Assembly (NCBI GenBank): GCA_025677815.1
Contig: JAIXMP010000050.1
Span: 169,180-233,179, forward strand
DNA: 64,000 bases
Direction of reading: 5' to 3'
Source: Phascolomyces articulosus
Lineage: Eukaryota; Mucoromycota; Mucoromycetes; Mucorales; Lichtheimiaceae
This document shows, piece after piece, positions 1-11,828 of the stretch. The stretch's first letter is position 1; each line of letters starts with the position of its first letter. Both the position numbers and the translations under genes were made by a program. Below the pieces are notes generated by a model. It was not told the DNA's origin, made no database searches, and was given only the letters and a program-made list of their open reading frames with translations.

Positions 1-2182
1 GGAAAGAACAGTATAACAAATCTATGATCATGTAAAAATACCTGATTAACACGGTTTTATAAACAGGTAACGGCATTACTTTTATTGATTAAAAAGCTTA
101 AGATTCATAAATAAAATGATCTTTATTATTAATCATTCAATCACTTTGTACATTATAATGGATTGATTAACTTTCACAAACAAAAAAAACTTCATGGCAA
201 CACACTTGATATTTTATTGATATAGTCTGTGCATCCGGAACTAATCAGTAAAAAATTGATCAATTTAAAAAACAAAAGGTCACTATTTTCCAATTGTTCA
301 AGAATAAACGATAGCGTGTTTTTATTATCAAAGACTTTTAACATGAAGCTAAACTAATAACGTCAAACACTTAAAGAAGTTTATAATAGTTATTATTATT
401 TGATTGTTGTCTTTCATGGTTAAATTCATTGTTCATGATTAAACAACAGATCAATGTTGTAAAAGAGCACGTAATAAATGCACACATATTCGATCTATAC
501 TGTTTTATTGCCATGGGGTCGGTGCATTCGAAAACCCTTCCTAAATTAAAAAACGAATCACAACACCAACAAAATAGATCTATACAATCTTTTTTTAATA
601 AAAACGGAAACTTTAAAGTTTATAATATTTAAAAAAATAAGTATTTATTTATCAAACTATTTCTATTCTATTCTATTTATTACAACAACGAGGGTGTTTT
701 ATGCCAGCAGGGTGGGGTACGCTTCCCCCATATTTACCGGACGCATGCACGGTGGCCGCCGATTTTAATATGTGGGGAAGCGAACCCCAAGAGAAAAAAG
801 GAAAAAGAGAGAAAAAAGAAAGCGCGAAAAAAAAAGGGTCTTTTTATATTTAATTAAAGCTCCGATATGTGTATCTATGGGGTGTTAATTATATGAATTA
901 AGAAGTATTAATAAAAAAAAGTTAGAGTGTGAATGTCAAAAAAAAGTAGACAATGTCGTTGCCATGGAAATAAAGTTACAAGTGATTCCTGGCGTGGTGT
1001 ACCTTGTTCACTGACCTATTTTTGTTTCAGTTGATCACAAACAAGGATCTGCATCAGTGCATATTGCTTCAGAGCACAAATACAGGTCTACTTTGCCTAT
1101 CTCCAACTCTTTTGATAAACCTTCGAGCCTTTAGGTAAAACAAATCTTAATGGGTGGATCAGATGCGATACTGAGCAGTTGGATTGTGCTTGCTTGCTTT
1201 TTTTCAGAGATTCGATGATAGATCAATTCAAGGTAATACAGCTTTGGCGTAATTTATCTGTAATCATTTTAGGGAATCAATCATTTTTTATCATACTTCC
1301 AGGAATAGAATTTAAAGAATTGCGCACTCTCATAGATAATATACATTATCTATTTTTTCTAAATATGTTTATCAAAACTGGTTGTGTCATGTTCATTTGC
1401 TGTAAAATATAGAAAATTTATACAATTGCAAGGAAAATAACGGCTAACCTAATGTTATTTCATATGTGATACTAGAGAGTAATTGAGCTATACTACATAA
1501 ATATGATATTTATTCTTTGTTTATCTTCTTCAGCTACGTCAAGTATGCTGTTATGTAAATTGGACTATGCTATTTATACCAAGGAAAAAGTAAAATTTAT
1601 ACAATTGTAAAAGGTCTATGTATAACCTTGATTGTATGCATTGGTTAAAGTTGGGTCTAAAAAGTCTAGTGTATCGTAGTAATACAATGGTTTTTTTTTA
1701 ATTTTGTTTACAAGCCCGTATTAAACTCAATAAATTATACGTACTCTTGCTATATTATAGATGGTACAAATATAGTAATTATGGATCTACTGTATAACAA
1801 CTATATATAATTCCAAAACGAGGCATTCTGACCAGAACTTTCTAGAATTACAATATGATTATAGATGAGAATAACATTTATGCTCATGAATTTGGTATTA
1901 AAAAACTTTTTATTCGAAAAAATATAATATATGATGAGATGATGGTAATAATCATGTTGAGAAATTACCAAAGATACGCATTGAAGAAGTGTAGATTATA
2001 TACATATTTGTTTGTGTAAATGATCAGTATATATACTATATGTTCTTTTTATAGTAAAGTAGATCAGGGTATTATATTTTTCATATTTTTTTTATAGAGA
2101 GTTAAAGAGTATCACGCTATTAATAATGAGATGGTGAGAGAGGGAGAAAAGGGTATTATATTGATAAACCACCATATTTTTT
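1..2182. other. gene-free AT-rich stretch with one GC-rich fold-back
   Basis: I see no convincing gene here. Open frames such as 429-632 and 1179-1412 are short, low in complexity and lack recognisable motifs or splice-linked partners. The only structured element is the inverted repeat at 714-788, listed separately. The stretch just upstream of 2183 is the 3' flank of the minus-strand gene. Confidence 0.6.
714..788. repeat. GC-rich inverted repeat (fold-back)
   Basis: The arm at 714-736 starts ggggtacgcttcccc. The arm at 766-788 is its imperfect reverse complement: 14 of the outer 15 positions pair, and the inner catatt parts pair with a one-base shift. The loop of about 29 nt is also GC-rich, in otherwise AT-rich DNA. 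It could be a solo fold-back transposon core, or a hairpin in a transcript. A related but shuffled motif occurs at the window's right end. Confidence 0.6.
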
Positions 2183-4003
2183 TTATTGAGGAGGCTTTTG
2201 ATCAGATGGCTGAGGTTGCAATGGATCATTTTGTTCATGTGGTATTACTACAGGAGTTGTTGATATTGAATGAGTATTAGGAGTCAGGTTTGGATTAGGG
2301 ATTGCAGTAATTGTTGGTGTTGATGTATTTACGGTGGATGTGGATGAAGTAGCCGGTGATGATACCATGGCAACAGTAGGTGAGATACCAGCGACGGTAG
2401 ATGAGTTACTAGGTCCAGCTGCATTTGTAGATGTACCCACTGATGTTGCTGTTGTTGCGTTATTATTTGTCGTTGTTGTGCCATAAAATCTTTCGGGAGA
2501 ATATTTTGTCTGCAAGGTTTGTAATAAGGTATGATTTTCTGGTCGTTGAAATTCACGCATGAATTCGGCCCACTCTCCGGTATTGAAATTGTGTAAAAGC
2601 TTGCGGCCCGACACCTGTTTACTTAGCAACAAGAATCCACGACCTACAATAGAACACATTTGAAAAATACGTTCTCCAATGGTTAATCGACGTCGTATGG
2701 CCTCCCAATTCGTATTCACCAAGACTTTTTCAATTTCGGACCGACATTGAACAAGAATAGGTCGAGTATCATCATTTTGTTGTTGTTGTTTTTCTAATTC
2801 CAAGTCGCGATAGGCTAAATACAGTTGGAAATATTCGAAATTGAAATATACGCCTGCATTTCTTGGTGCGAAATCACAATCATAATGAGCTGGTAAATTG
2901 GCAAATGTGGCGAATCGATGGAGTGGCGATGACAAGCTGGCTGAATTAGATCGATCTTGAATAATAAGTTTTACATCATCATCAACTACATTGGCTTGGT
3001 GAAATAAATCAGCTTCAGGTACTTTAAGTATATCTTGAATTATTTCACTTCCTATAAATTGTTTTTTTTTGTCAGTGTATCATAAAAATGGAGAGATAAA
3101 GTGAGATAATAAAGAAAGAGGAAAGGAGGATACATTACGTCGAACAGAGTATTCTTTGTCGCGTGGACTTGCCTTCTTTGGTCGTTTACTTCCATCCTTT
3201 GCATCATTCACATTACTTTTACGTTTTCCCGTTCCACCAACGGCCGGGACAGCGGGTGAGGTTACCGAAGCTAATGCAGCCTGTAATAATTGCTGAGGTG
3301 ATGCTTCTGTGCCTGCGGCTGCTGCTGCTGCCGCGGCCGCGGCCGCCGCAGCAGAAAATACCTCTTGGGTTGGATGCTGATGTTGTTGTAATTGTTGAAA
3401 TAATGAAAGAGAGGGTGTTGTTGATGATGATGCAGAAGAAGTTGGGTTATTAGCAGTAGTAGCGGCAGCTGCTGCAGCTGCTGCAGCCATTTTGAAAGGA
3501 TCATATTCGTTCGTATTCGTAGTAGCAGTAGGTGGAGGGGCTTGTGGATTGGTATTAAACAAATGATCTTGTTGAGTTGTACCGGTCACATTGACGGCAT
3601 AGACTTGACCTTCTTGACGAAACATTACTTTGGGCATATGAGGTACTTTAAGAAAGGCAACATTATCTCCTAAAGCATGACATAAAGCAAAAAACATGGC
3701 AGCTGTTTGCATAGGTGAGCGTTGCGTTTTAATATCTTTGACACACTGATAAAATCGTAATATTCGATCATCGCTAAGAATATCAGCTAACGTGGGGGAT
3801 AAGAATAAACAATCCTCTGGTTGTTGCTGTTGTTGTTGATGATGATGATGCACTGTGGATGCTGAAGGTGTTGGTGAAGATGTTACAACCGTTGGGTTAC
3901 TGGTATTATTATTATTGTTACCACCATTATTGTTATTATTCGTACCAGCAGCTGCTGACATATTAACGCGAAAAGTATCTTGTGGCGATGAACCAGGATC
4001 CAT
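2183..4003 (-). CDS. uncharacterised N/Q/A-rich nuclear-type protein
   Basis: I do not recognise the family. There are two exons, 4003-3139 and 3051-2183. The 87-bp intron (donor GTAATG, acceptor ATAG) joins an arginine codon across the splice, giving about 577 aa. Residues 1-60 hold Asn and His/Gln runs. A globular block follows (about 65-135, starting EDCLFLSPTLADIL), then two poly-Ala tracts. A bipartite basic nuclear-localisation-like segment (GKRK...KRPKK) lies near residues 263-282. Exon 2 carries a second globular block rich in Tyr, Phe and Arg, then a Thr/Ser/Asn/Pro tail. The homopolymers plus basic motif suggest a transcriptional cofactor, but that is inference. The start is the first ATG after a purine-rich leader and fits the coding block. 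Confidence 0.75.
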
Positions 4004-4639
4004 TATGCAAAAGGGTGGGGGGGAAAGAAAAGAGAGACGAGGGAGGAAGAGAAAAAAGGTGGTTTTGTTATTTCAGTTAAAAATTATAAAAAGAAAAACG
4101 CCTTTTTTGTTGCAGATTTGAAAAGTGGTTTTGTTCCTGAATATAAAAAACGTGTAATAGAATGATCAATGTGCTATCTTTCTAATTTTTTTTTTACTTG
4201 TGGATTGTATTGAGTTCAAGGACTAAATGGAGTTTCCGGTTTGGTGGAAACAGAAAAAAAAGGGAAGAAGAAGTTATGTGCGAGCCGTAAAAAATAGTTT
4301 CCGGTCGTGAAAAGAAAAGTAACGATTGGATTTTGATTAAAACAAAAATTTGAGAGAAAAAAATGGATGGATGGGAGAAACAGTCACCGGTTCGGGCCCC
4401 CTTTTCTTTCGCAATGTGCCCGCAAATGGATATCATTGCGAGGACTACACGCATTACAAAAAGAGCTTCGGAGTTCGGGACTCTTTCCTTTCTTGTTAGA
4501 TGTTTTTAATGATGTTGTTATTCGTGTCATCTTTGAATTATTATGACAGTAGTATTTTATAATATAATAAACATAATGCACGCCAATTGACGTATTCATG
4601 GGAACTTACGCTTTTATTGGTATTCAATAAAATAGACTT
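4004..4639. other. 5' flank of the minus-strand gene, no gene seen
   Basis: This is the promoter side of the gene ending at 4003, with purine runs near 4018-4060. Small open frames show no family resemblance. I see nothing else. Confidence 0.5.
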
Positions 4640-5455
4640 TAACCTTCAGTCCATAAATCATTAACTGGCAAATATCGTAACACTGCTTCTAAATTGATTT
4701 CCCCAAATATGTATGTTTTTGCCGACGAATTTTAACAATCTTTTTGGCTTAATTGCTTCTTCTAAAGTCCATAAACGTTAAAAATGTTGTTGTTCGCTTT
4801 CATCTAAAAATATTTTGCGAGAGAAATCAAGTACAAGTGCAACAGTGAAATAAGCACTTCCGTATATATGATGCATTTTGTATATTTCGTATTGTTTTTC
4901 TTCTTTATTGTCTTGATTGATGCATAATTGATCACATCATATATATTTGATGTTGAATCGTTGAGATATTTACTGAATGATGCCTTCAGCTTTGACGTAT
5001 TGAAAAGTAGTGATTATGGTTTGCCATGATTTTGAAAACTTGATATATATTTGACAGTTTACTCTTCGTTTCAATACTTTGATCTTACAGTTATATGATA
5101 CCTTGTATCGAGGAATAACCATATCAAGAAAAATATTGTCATAAAAAATAATCTCGTGCTTGCAATCATCGATTCGTTTACATTTCCTAGTGGTTCCATA
5201 AAGTAAAATATCTCCAGATTGATTCCATGAATACTATAATGCGCAGAAACCTTCGTTCACTTGAGATCCATCGACTACTGCCACGTCAGAAATACGAACA
5301 AGTTTTGAAGGCAGCATAAAGTCTGGTTTAAGCAAATCATTGGAGATTGTTATGGGTGGTTTTACAGGTTTGGTGAACTCCTTTTTGTCGTTAAAAGAAT
5401 ATTGAGCCGTCCTGTAGGTGATATATTTGTAGTTGAAAATGCAGATGGTGATCAA
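4640..5455 (-). pseudogene. HET-domain protein relic
   Basis: Conserved HET-domain blocks can be read in order on the minus strand, but in changing frames and with stops. The first is an N-terminal block with KLVRISDVAVVDG. Next come FCAL and YSWNQSGD, split by a TAG at 5236-5234, exactly inside the family's ALSYxW motif. A DQLCINQD block lies at about 4911-4936, followed by a stretch with MHHIYGSAYFTVALV. An RLWTLEE block lies near 4745-4785. These match the order of motifs in the HET gene at 58.3-60.1 kb. At least three in-frame stops, several of them TAA or TAG, rule out a functional protein. HET domains act in non-self recognition and cell death in filamentous fungi; this copy is dead. 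Confidence 0.75.
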
Positions 5456-6239
5456 AATGAAAAAATAAAAAAGCTATTGGAAGTTGACTGTAGGTAACTT
5501 GGAATCATGTACTTCAGGTAAATATCGAAAAGCTCCTCTGGATTCTAACTTGTTCTTTTGCTTTCTTTGGGTATAAATTCATCGATCTGACGTCGTACAC
5601 AGTACTTATCATATGCCATAGTAATTTGTTTGCAAAGTTGTAAAGACATGAGAAATGGAAGTAAGGTTTCGACTGAGCTCGGTAGTTCCACTCTTTCAAG
5701 ATTTACAAACGGGTATATGGTTTCGTGATGTAATGAACAAAGGTAAAAATCAACTTTGAAACCTATTTATTTCAATATTAGTAGTCAGTAGATCAGAATC
5801 ACCCTTCCAAACAAACAAGCACATACTCATCAACTACTTGGATTCCCATCGCGCACTCGACATCACCATGATCAATCGCTTCCTTGCAAAACATTGTTAA
5901 TCGATAATTATCCTTAGATTAAACATTTTTTTATTATGTGATACTAGTTTGCTAGTGTCCTTATAGGGCAAATTGGCAGACCACTTGCTGTTCTTGGAGT
6001 TGAGATTCAAGGGAAAGCATATTATACAATGACAAAGATACAAATATATACTACTAAGCTAGAATTTTGGCTGGTAATGAATTTTTCGAGTTAACGCCCT
6101 TTATTTTTTGATACCAGGGTAGTGACGGAGGGAAGAAACTAGATAAGGGATCTAGTGGACTCAGCATGGAAAACAGGACAGTAGGATACAAATGGACTTG
6201 GACATACCAAACGGCATTAAAACTCTGATTGGGCAGTAT
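5456..6239. other. no intact gene; short relic-like coding stretch
   Basis: On the minus strand around 5520-5710 one frame looks protein-like (AFRYLPEVHDSK) and resembles a block just after the HET relic (VLRYLPVNDLW, about 4640-4670). It is broken by stops. It may be another decayed member of the same family. Otherwise I see nothing. Confidence 0.35.
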
Positions 6240-6320
6240 TGGAGCCGAACTCACAACCTTCGGAGCAGAAGACAGCCGTGATAACCATTACTGGAGGGGC
6301 CGAGGTCCCCCCCCCCGATA
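6240..6320 (-). other. tRNA-like sequence, possible SINE head
   Basis: The minus strand contains AATGGTTATCACGG, like the A box/D arm of eukaryotic tRNAs. About 30 nt later comes GAGTTCGGCTCC, like a B box/T loop with changes. Between them TCTTC and GAAGG could form an anticodon stem around a six-base loop. The T stem and acceptor stem do not pair, so this is not a functional tRNA. It is either a decayed tRNA or the head of a SINE. A poly-C run of about ten bases sits directly beside it at 6308-6318. Confidence 0.35.
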
Positions 6321-6734
6321 ATTATCCTTATGTGTATCGTAATGGTGATTAACGGGTTCAAATGGTTTTACTTCGACAAAACCAGCAGCGTATACTTAGT
6401 GCATTTGTTTGGTTAAGGTCATGCCTCCATCTGGTCATTGGTTATCCGCTGCATCCTCTTTTCTGTTTAGCCTAATAATGATACAAGATAACTAATACAC
6501 AATAATAAAGCACTCTTTTTTTGTTACCTAAGACACTTACCAACGGAAGAGACGACGATTGTGTGGATCGTGGAACATTGGACTGAGAAGTAGATCAAGA
6601 CAATTGGTAAGGAGTTCCGTTTCGCCAATAACTTGTGATGTTTTGCAGGAGGGTAACTTGGAAATAATTGTAAAAGGAGAGAGAAGAATGAAAAAATTTA
6701 TGAAGGAACGGAGTAGAAAAAGGAACACTAATTA
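6321..6734. other. flank of the LINE relic, nothing clear
   Basis: A minus-strand open frame at 6537-6728 ends in SPMFHDPHNRRLFRW, which has the flavour of a retroelement fragment but is too short to place. I see nothing else. Confidence 0.3.
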
Positions 6735-7705
6735 GTTGTTTTCTTGAGTTGATTGGGATGTGAGTTGGGATGGTACTGGTGGTTCCTCAGGTTCTGGTTC
6801 ATCTTCTTCGTAGTCATCTTCAGAGTGACTTAAGCGGCCAATATCCAAGGAGAACACGGATTAGAACGAACCAGCAGTTTAACCATTTCCCACGAGATAA
6901 ACCAATTTCTGAACGTGGAAGATGGTTTATAACACAATTGAGTGGCTGCATGTCTAGTTTAAGTTCGGGTATTGCTCCAAATGTAGCTGACAGTTCATCC
7001 AGTACTTCTTCCATTAGTGGGCAAGTAGTAAAGTGTTCTCGATTTGCTGCAGGATGGCCACATCGACAATCTTCCAACGAATAAGACGGAACCAATGCAT
7101 TCTCCATTTTATTAACCTGTGTCGATCTCTTGAAGTAGCAGGAAGTATAACACGGGGTCGATCATTCTTTTATCCCAAAGACAGCGGATAGTTTTCATTT
7201 TATCAGCTCGGCGTTTATATTCTTCATCCCTTTTTTGGGAGACTGTTTGTTCAAGTGATCCTTTGGAGGGTTGTTACTATATCTCAATTTGCAGTAAAGC
7301 TGGTAAAAAGGGTTGTTTGACGTAAGATGCTTCCAATACTTATCTTTTTTCTTATTCCAGAGAAAAGAAAGTTCAATGGATCGAGCCAGTGTGGTGGTGG
7401 GTAGGTTCTAAAGTCGTGCAGCAAATTTAAGTTGTAATGTACGGGTACGGGTGTGCATTGATGGCAGGTCTGCTAACATCATTGGAACAATAGTTGGAAA
7501 ATGTGTTGCTTTATTCCGATTAAGGGCCATTTTTATACATCCTTTTTGTGCATCATGGAGTTTATTTTTTTGTGTTGCTGTAAGATTGGGAATTGCTATT
7601 CCATATTCAAGGACTGTTCTGACAAAGGTGCGGTATATTCGAAGGGCAGGCCATAAACCAATACCATACTGATGCATACCAAGTTGTCGCAGTAGAGCCA
7701 TACTT
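6735..7705 (-). pseudogene. non-LTR retrotransposon (LINE) relic, RT C-terminus
   Basis: Reading leftward from about 7700, the minus strand gives the thumb-like RT tail typical of LINEs (YRTFVRTVLEYG, then QKNKLHDAQKGCIKMAL). A TAG near 7409 interrupts the frame. The same frame then continues with LARSIELSFLWNKKKDKYW. Frames shift near 7110, where a WRMHWF block precedes the zinc-knuckle-like CRCGHPAANREHFTTCP (about 7030-7080). They shift again near 6830, before an acidic EDDYEEDEPEPEEPP tail ending near 6735. Endonuclease and palm domains are absent, so this is a 5'-truncated, mutated copy. Confidence 0.75.
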
Positions 7706-9621
7706 CCTGTTGGTTTGGTAGTGCAAGGGAAGAGTACAAGTCAGTGAACCATAATAGTATTTCTGACATCTTTATTTTTACACTATTATATACCTGAATG
7801 ATACGTTCAAGCGACAAGAAAATGTTATCGCCAAGAACGACGGATCCATCAATAAACATGTTTCGAAACCATGATCCAAAGAATTAACATTTTTGCCAAA
7901 AAATTGAGTGAATTCTTTATCGTTTGAGTTTCTGTTTAACATGATACTAGATAATGAATTTTTAAACGTATATATTAGCTATATGTTCATATATTATATT
8001 CATCAAGTGTTGATTGTTACATGAATACTTACAATAATTTTTGCAAATCGGATACCAAGTGCAAGTTAAGATCATTTGCTTGTTATAATGAATCTTTCTG
8101 ATATTGATTCCACGGAGTTGTCAGCTCTATTCCATTTAAATGACAAGTTGTTGTTGCCGGCTTTACATGGTAAAGTTCCGGGTTGTCGTTGCTGTTGCTG
8201 TTGTTGTTGTTGTTGTTGCTTGTATTTTCGCGGCGAGAACCCAATGCTGTATAATTTTTTTGGGGATTCAATGTTGTATACGTAGTTACCATTTTTTCTA
8301 CTCTTTCTTTGTTGCCAAATCTGATGTTGTTTGTCTTGGTCTTTTAGAGTTATCATTAGCTGAGAAATAAAAAATGATGAAAATCCGCGTTACAAATTGT
8401 CTTCATCTTGTAAATGATTATATATGGGTTAGATAGGCTTCAATATCAGATAAAAAAAAACAGATAGACTATTTAACAAAGCTTCTTTTACGGTCAAACG
8501 CTTTTTTTGGATTAGTGTTCACTAATTCACCAGTAAGATTCTTGCCTATATTATAAAAAATATCATATGTTATACAACTTCATATATACATTCATTCAAA
8601 AAATAAAACATCTTACAGCATATATCGTGTGGGTGTGTTGATATAAAACAAAATGAACTCGACAACATATAATTACCTTAATAATATGAGAGAAAGATAA
8701 AAAAACACCCCAACATTACTATCATGAGTATAAGTTCATTTCAATATACACAACGTGCTTCCTTTTTTTTTTTTATTTAGTTGGAAAACAAAGATGAGAT
8801 ACTACAGTACAAGAGATTTGCATGTTATTTTAACGTCGGATGTTATAAACAATTTTTATAAAAAGGGTAACCCTTTTACTTTTTCGAGAATTCTATTTTT
8901 TTTCATTGTGTTGGAACCAACAAGTCACTTTTGTTGTTTACGAACAGTGTCAAATCTTCAGTATTGGCTTTTATAATCATCGTCAATATCTTGCGTGCAA
9001 GGACAGGATAAATATTGTAACTGTGTGATATTATTTAAAAATATCAGGTTAGTGTTTTTTTCTTTCTTTACCAGTATTTTATGATTTTAATTGTATTTGA
9101 AATAGCTTGCATGGTATAATATATTTGATTTTGAAGAACCTCTTTTGCGACATCTCTATCATGCTTTTTTTCTGAATATGATGTGCTGATATATGGTTAA
9201 TGATGCCTTGCTTCCATCTCTCGCTCGCTGTTGTAGAACACGATTTTATTGACATAAGAATGACATAGATGAATCTCCAAGCTCTGTGGCTCAATTTTGC
9301 TTTGATAGCTCAAATTTGGATGTGTGGATCATTTTCGAGATGATAGCTCATTTCTAATTTCTATGGTCTAATATGACTTCTGATGCCATGTTTGTAATTA
9401 TACTTGTAACAATGACCCTTTCGAAGGTTTGATATTTATTACAATATCAACAACTGATGATGTAACGTTGTACTTTTACATCGAATTAATTTATCATTGC
9501 AGTCAAAATGATGAGATGTTACACAACAAAACAAAGAAACAGATGTTGATTTTGTATAAGGAAAGCTGCGCCTTCCTTTTCTTCTGGGAAGTTCTTTTTT
9601 TATTTCTTTTGACGAGGGTCA
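7706..9621. other. AT-rich intergenic stretch with a polyGln-like triplet repeat
   Basis: No supportable gene. Frames in 8072-8370 exist only because of the CTG/TTG triplet run at about 8188-8221, which gives poly-Gln on the minus strand and poly-Cys or poly-Val on the plus strand. The region upstream of 9622 is the likely promoter of F-box gene 1. Confidence 0.5.
8188..8221. repeat. trinucleotide (TTG/CTG) microsatellite
   Basis: This is an imperfect run of gttgctgttgttg triplets, about eleven units. It creates spurious homopolymeric open frames on both strands. Confidence 0.85.
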
Positions 9622-11674
9622 ATGAACAAAAATACTGATGCGATGAATCAAACATTCACTGGTACTTTATTATTTAATGAATTACCATTCGACATTGTGA
9701 CGAAGATCTTTTCTGGAATTAGTCAACGCGATTGTCTGACGTGTATGACGGTGTGTCGTTCTTGGTATGACCAGTTACCACAATACACTCAAGATACTGT
9801 TTGGTCCAAATTATTTATCTCCTCTACCACTGTGCTTCCTCAAAACAATCAAAGATGGAAACGTTGTATTGGAAAACATGTAAAACACATCGATTTTTCA
9901 AGTTTTGACAAGGAGCAAGAACTTTATTTATTCCTAAGTCAAATGTATGAGCTCGGCTGTGATCAAATGGAATCATTAGGTAACTATAATGCGTAAGAGT
10001 TTTCTTTTTTTAAAATAATAATAATAATAATAAGTAACTAATAGTATACATCATAATTTGATAATTTGAAATGTAGAGTTTATTGTTTGCGTTGTGCCAT
10101 CTCAATATGTTTTTCTTTCGATATTAAAACCATTACAACATACTTTAAAGAAACTAAAATTCAGGCGACATGGCTCTGATTTAAACTTTTTGGATACAAT
10201 TAAACTGTTTCCAAATCTCACACAATTTTCATTTTCACAGATGACACGTCGGGGCCCGGTGGCAACTAATGTTGGAAGAGAGCAACTTTTATCGACCATG
10301 GCGGATATGGACAACGATGACAATGTTAAGTTTCCTAATCTGACACATTTATTTATGAATAATGATACAATCATGATGCAAGAAAGACTAGCACCTATTG
10401 TACAAAAATGCCCCAATCTACAGTATCTTGGTTATGGGCACGCTGAAGGTTCTATATTTACCTTTCTTCCAACACCGGAAAGAGCATACATTGCTCCAGA
10501 AAAAATATTTTCGTGGTGTCCAAATCTTATCTATTTAGAAGCCTACAATGTAAGACTTGGAAAATATCGACAATTGGCCATCAGCCATCTTCATCAACAA
10601 CCAACACCACTGTCACAGACATTCATCAATGATCGTAACAACAAAATTTCACTACAATCTTCAGATACAATCACATATGGCGGACACTTGCGCGCTTTCT
10701 TTATTTTTGAAAGTGATCCCTATTATAAACCTGATAAAATCCACCAACTTCTTTTGGATAACACCAATACATTGGAATATCTTGGGCTAGGTCGATGTTT
10801 TAGATCGGGCACGCCATCCTCCAGTTGGTCTTCAGTACTTCAAAATTTGGGAACCATACCTGCACTTCACACTTTAGTTCTTGACAACCTTATATACGAC
10901 GAGCCAATTGATTCCGTTAATACAATGGTTATTCAATGTCCTACGTTACAAACACTCGTGATAAATAATTGTGGTAGTAAACTACAAGTACCTCGTTTAA
11001 ATTTACCTAAAGTCCTCAGACGCTTGAAGCAATTGAGGTGTTTGGATGTATGTAATATTTCATTGGATTGGATTGATGATGATGATAACAACAACAGCAG
11101 AGACGCAGAGACACGAGAATATTATGAAATGTCACGGAAACAAATCTTTTTTCAACAATTGGCGAAACAAGGATCAAAGCTTCATACCGTTCAATTACAA
11201 GATACATTTCCAGCCCTAAGAGACGACCTCATGATTGGATTGGCCTGTTTACCTACCTTGGAGGATTTATTTCTGGGTAGTGTGGGTATTTATACAAGAG
11301 AAGGATTCGATAAATTTGTAGAGACGTTACTCTATGGACCGAATAATGTCATTAAAAAAATACACATTATTAACTTGGTCGAAGATCAACTTTCTGATAC
11401 GGCTTTAACTCTTCTTGGAAAATTACCCAAGCTCCAGACATTGTTTCTTTCGGCTTCCCAATCCGTTTATCTACAGATCAAATCTTCAACTTTAATAGAA
11501 ATGCTTTCCAGTAATACAGGTTTATGGAGCATGTTTTTAGGTTTTACCGTATTTACTGATACCAACCAAGAAGACCCAGTAGAACTTTTAGAACGTCAGT
11601 TATCACCCACATACTCTTTTATAAAGCTGGCCAATGATAAATATGTTTCTTTATCACTTACTCGTGATATATAA
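9622..11674 (+). CDS. F-box/leucine-rich-repeat protein (paralogue 1)
   Basis: This is a probable substrate receptor of an SCF ubiquitin ligase. Two exons are supported: 9622-9979 and 10077-11674 (97-bp intron, phase 1, splitting a Glu codon). The F-box covers about residues 15-60 (NELPFDIVTKIFS, then CLTCMTVCRSW). Exon 2 is made of degenerate LRRs (LPTLEDLFL, LPKLQTLFL). ATG 9640 is an alternative start. The printed frame stops at 11674. A further 70-bp intron (11664-11733, donor GTGATA, acceptor AATAG) would replace the last few residues by a tail ending at 11828 that contains ISLEPIDLQIW. This resembles the out-of-frame tail of paralogue 2, so the longer form is quite possible. Substrate unknown. 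Confidence 0.85.
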
Positions 11675-11828
11675 TATAATAAAAAAGGTTCAATTATACA
11701 TATATTATTCTTTTTCATTTTATTTGCAAATAGATCACCATAATATATCACTGGAACCTATTGACTTACAAATTTGGAATGCAAATTCAGTTTACTGTAA
11801 AAAAATTATCCAAAAAGGCAAAAAGTGA

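Noticed and set aside
429..632. 67-codon open frame
   Set aside because: AT-driven, no motif, no splice partner.
8072..8370. Overlapping open frames on both strands with poly-Gln, poly-Cys or poly-Val
   Set aside because: All depend on the TTG/CTG triplet run; no frame has conserved flanking sequence.
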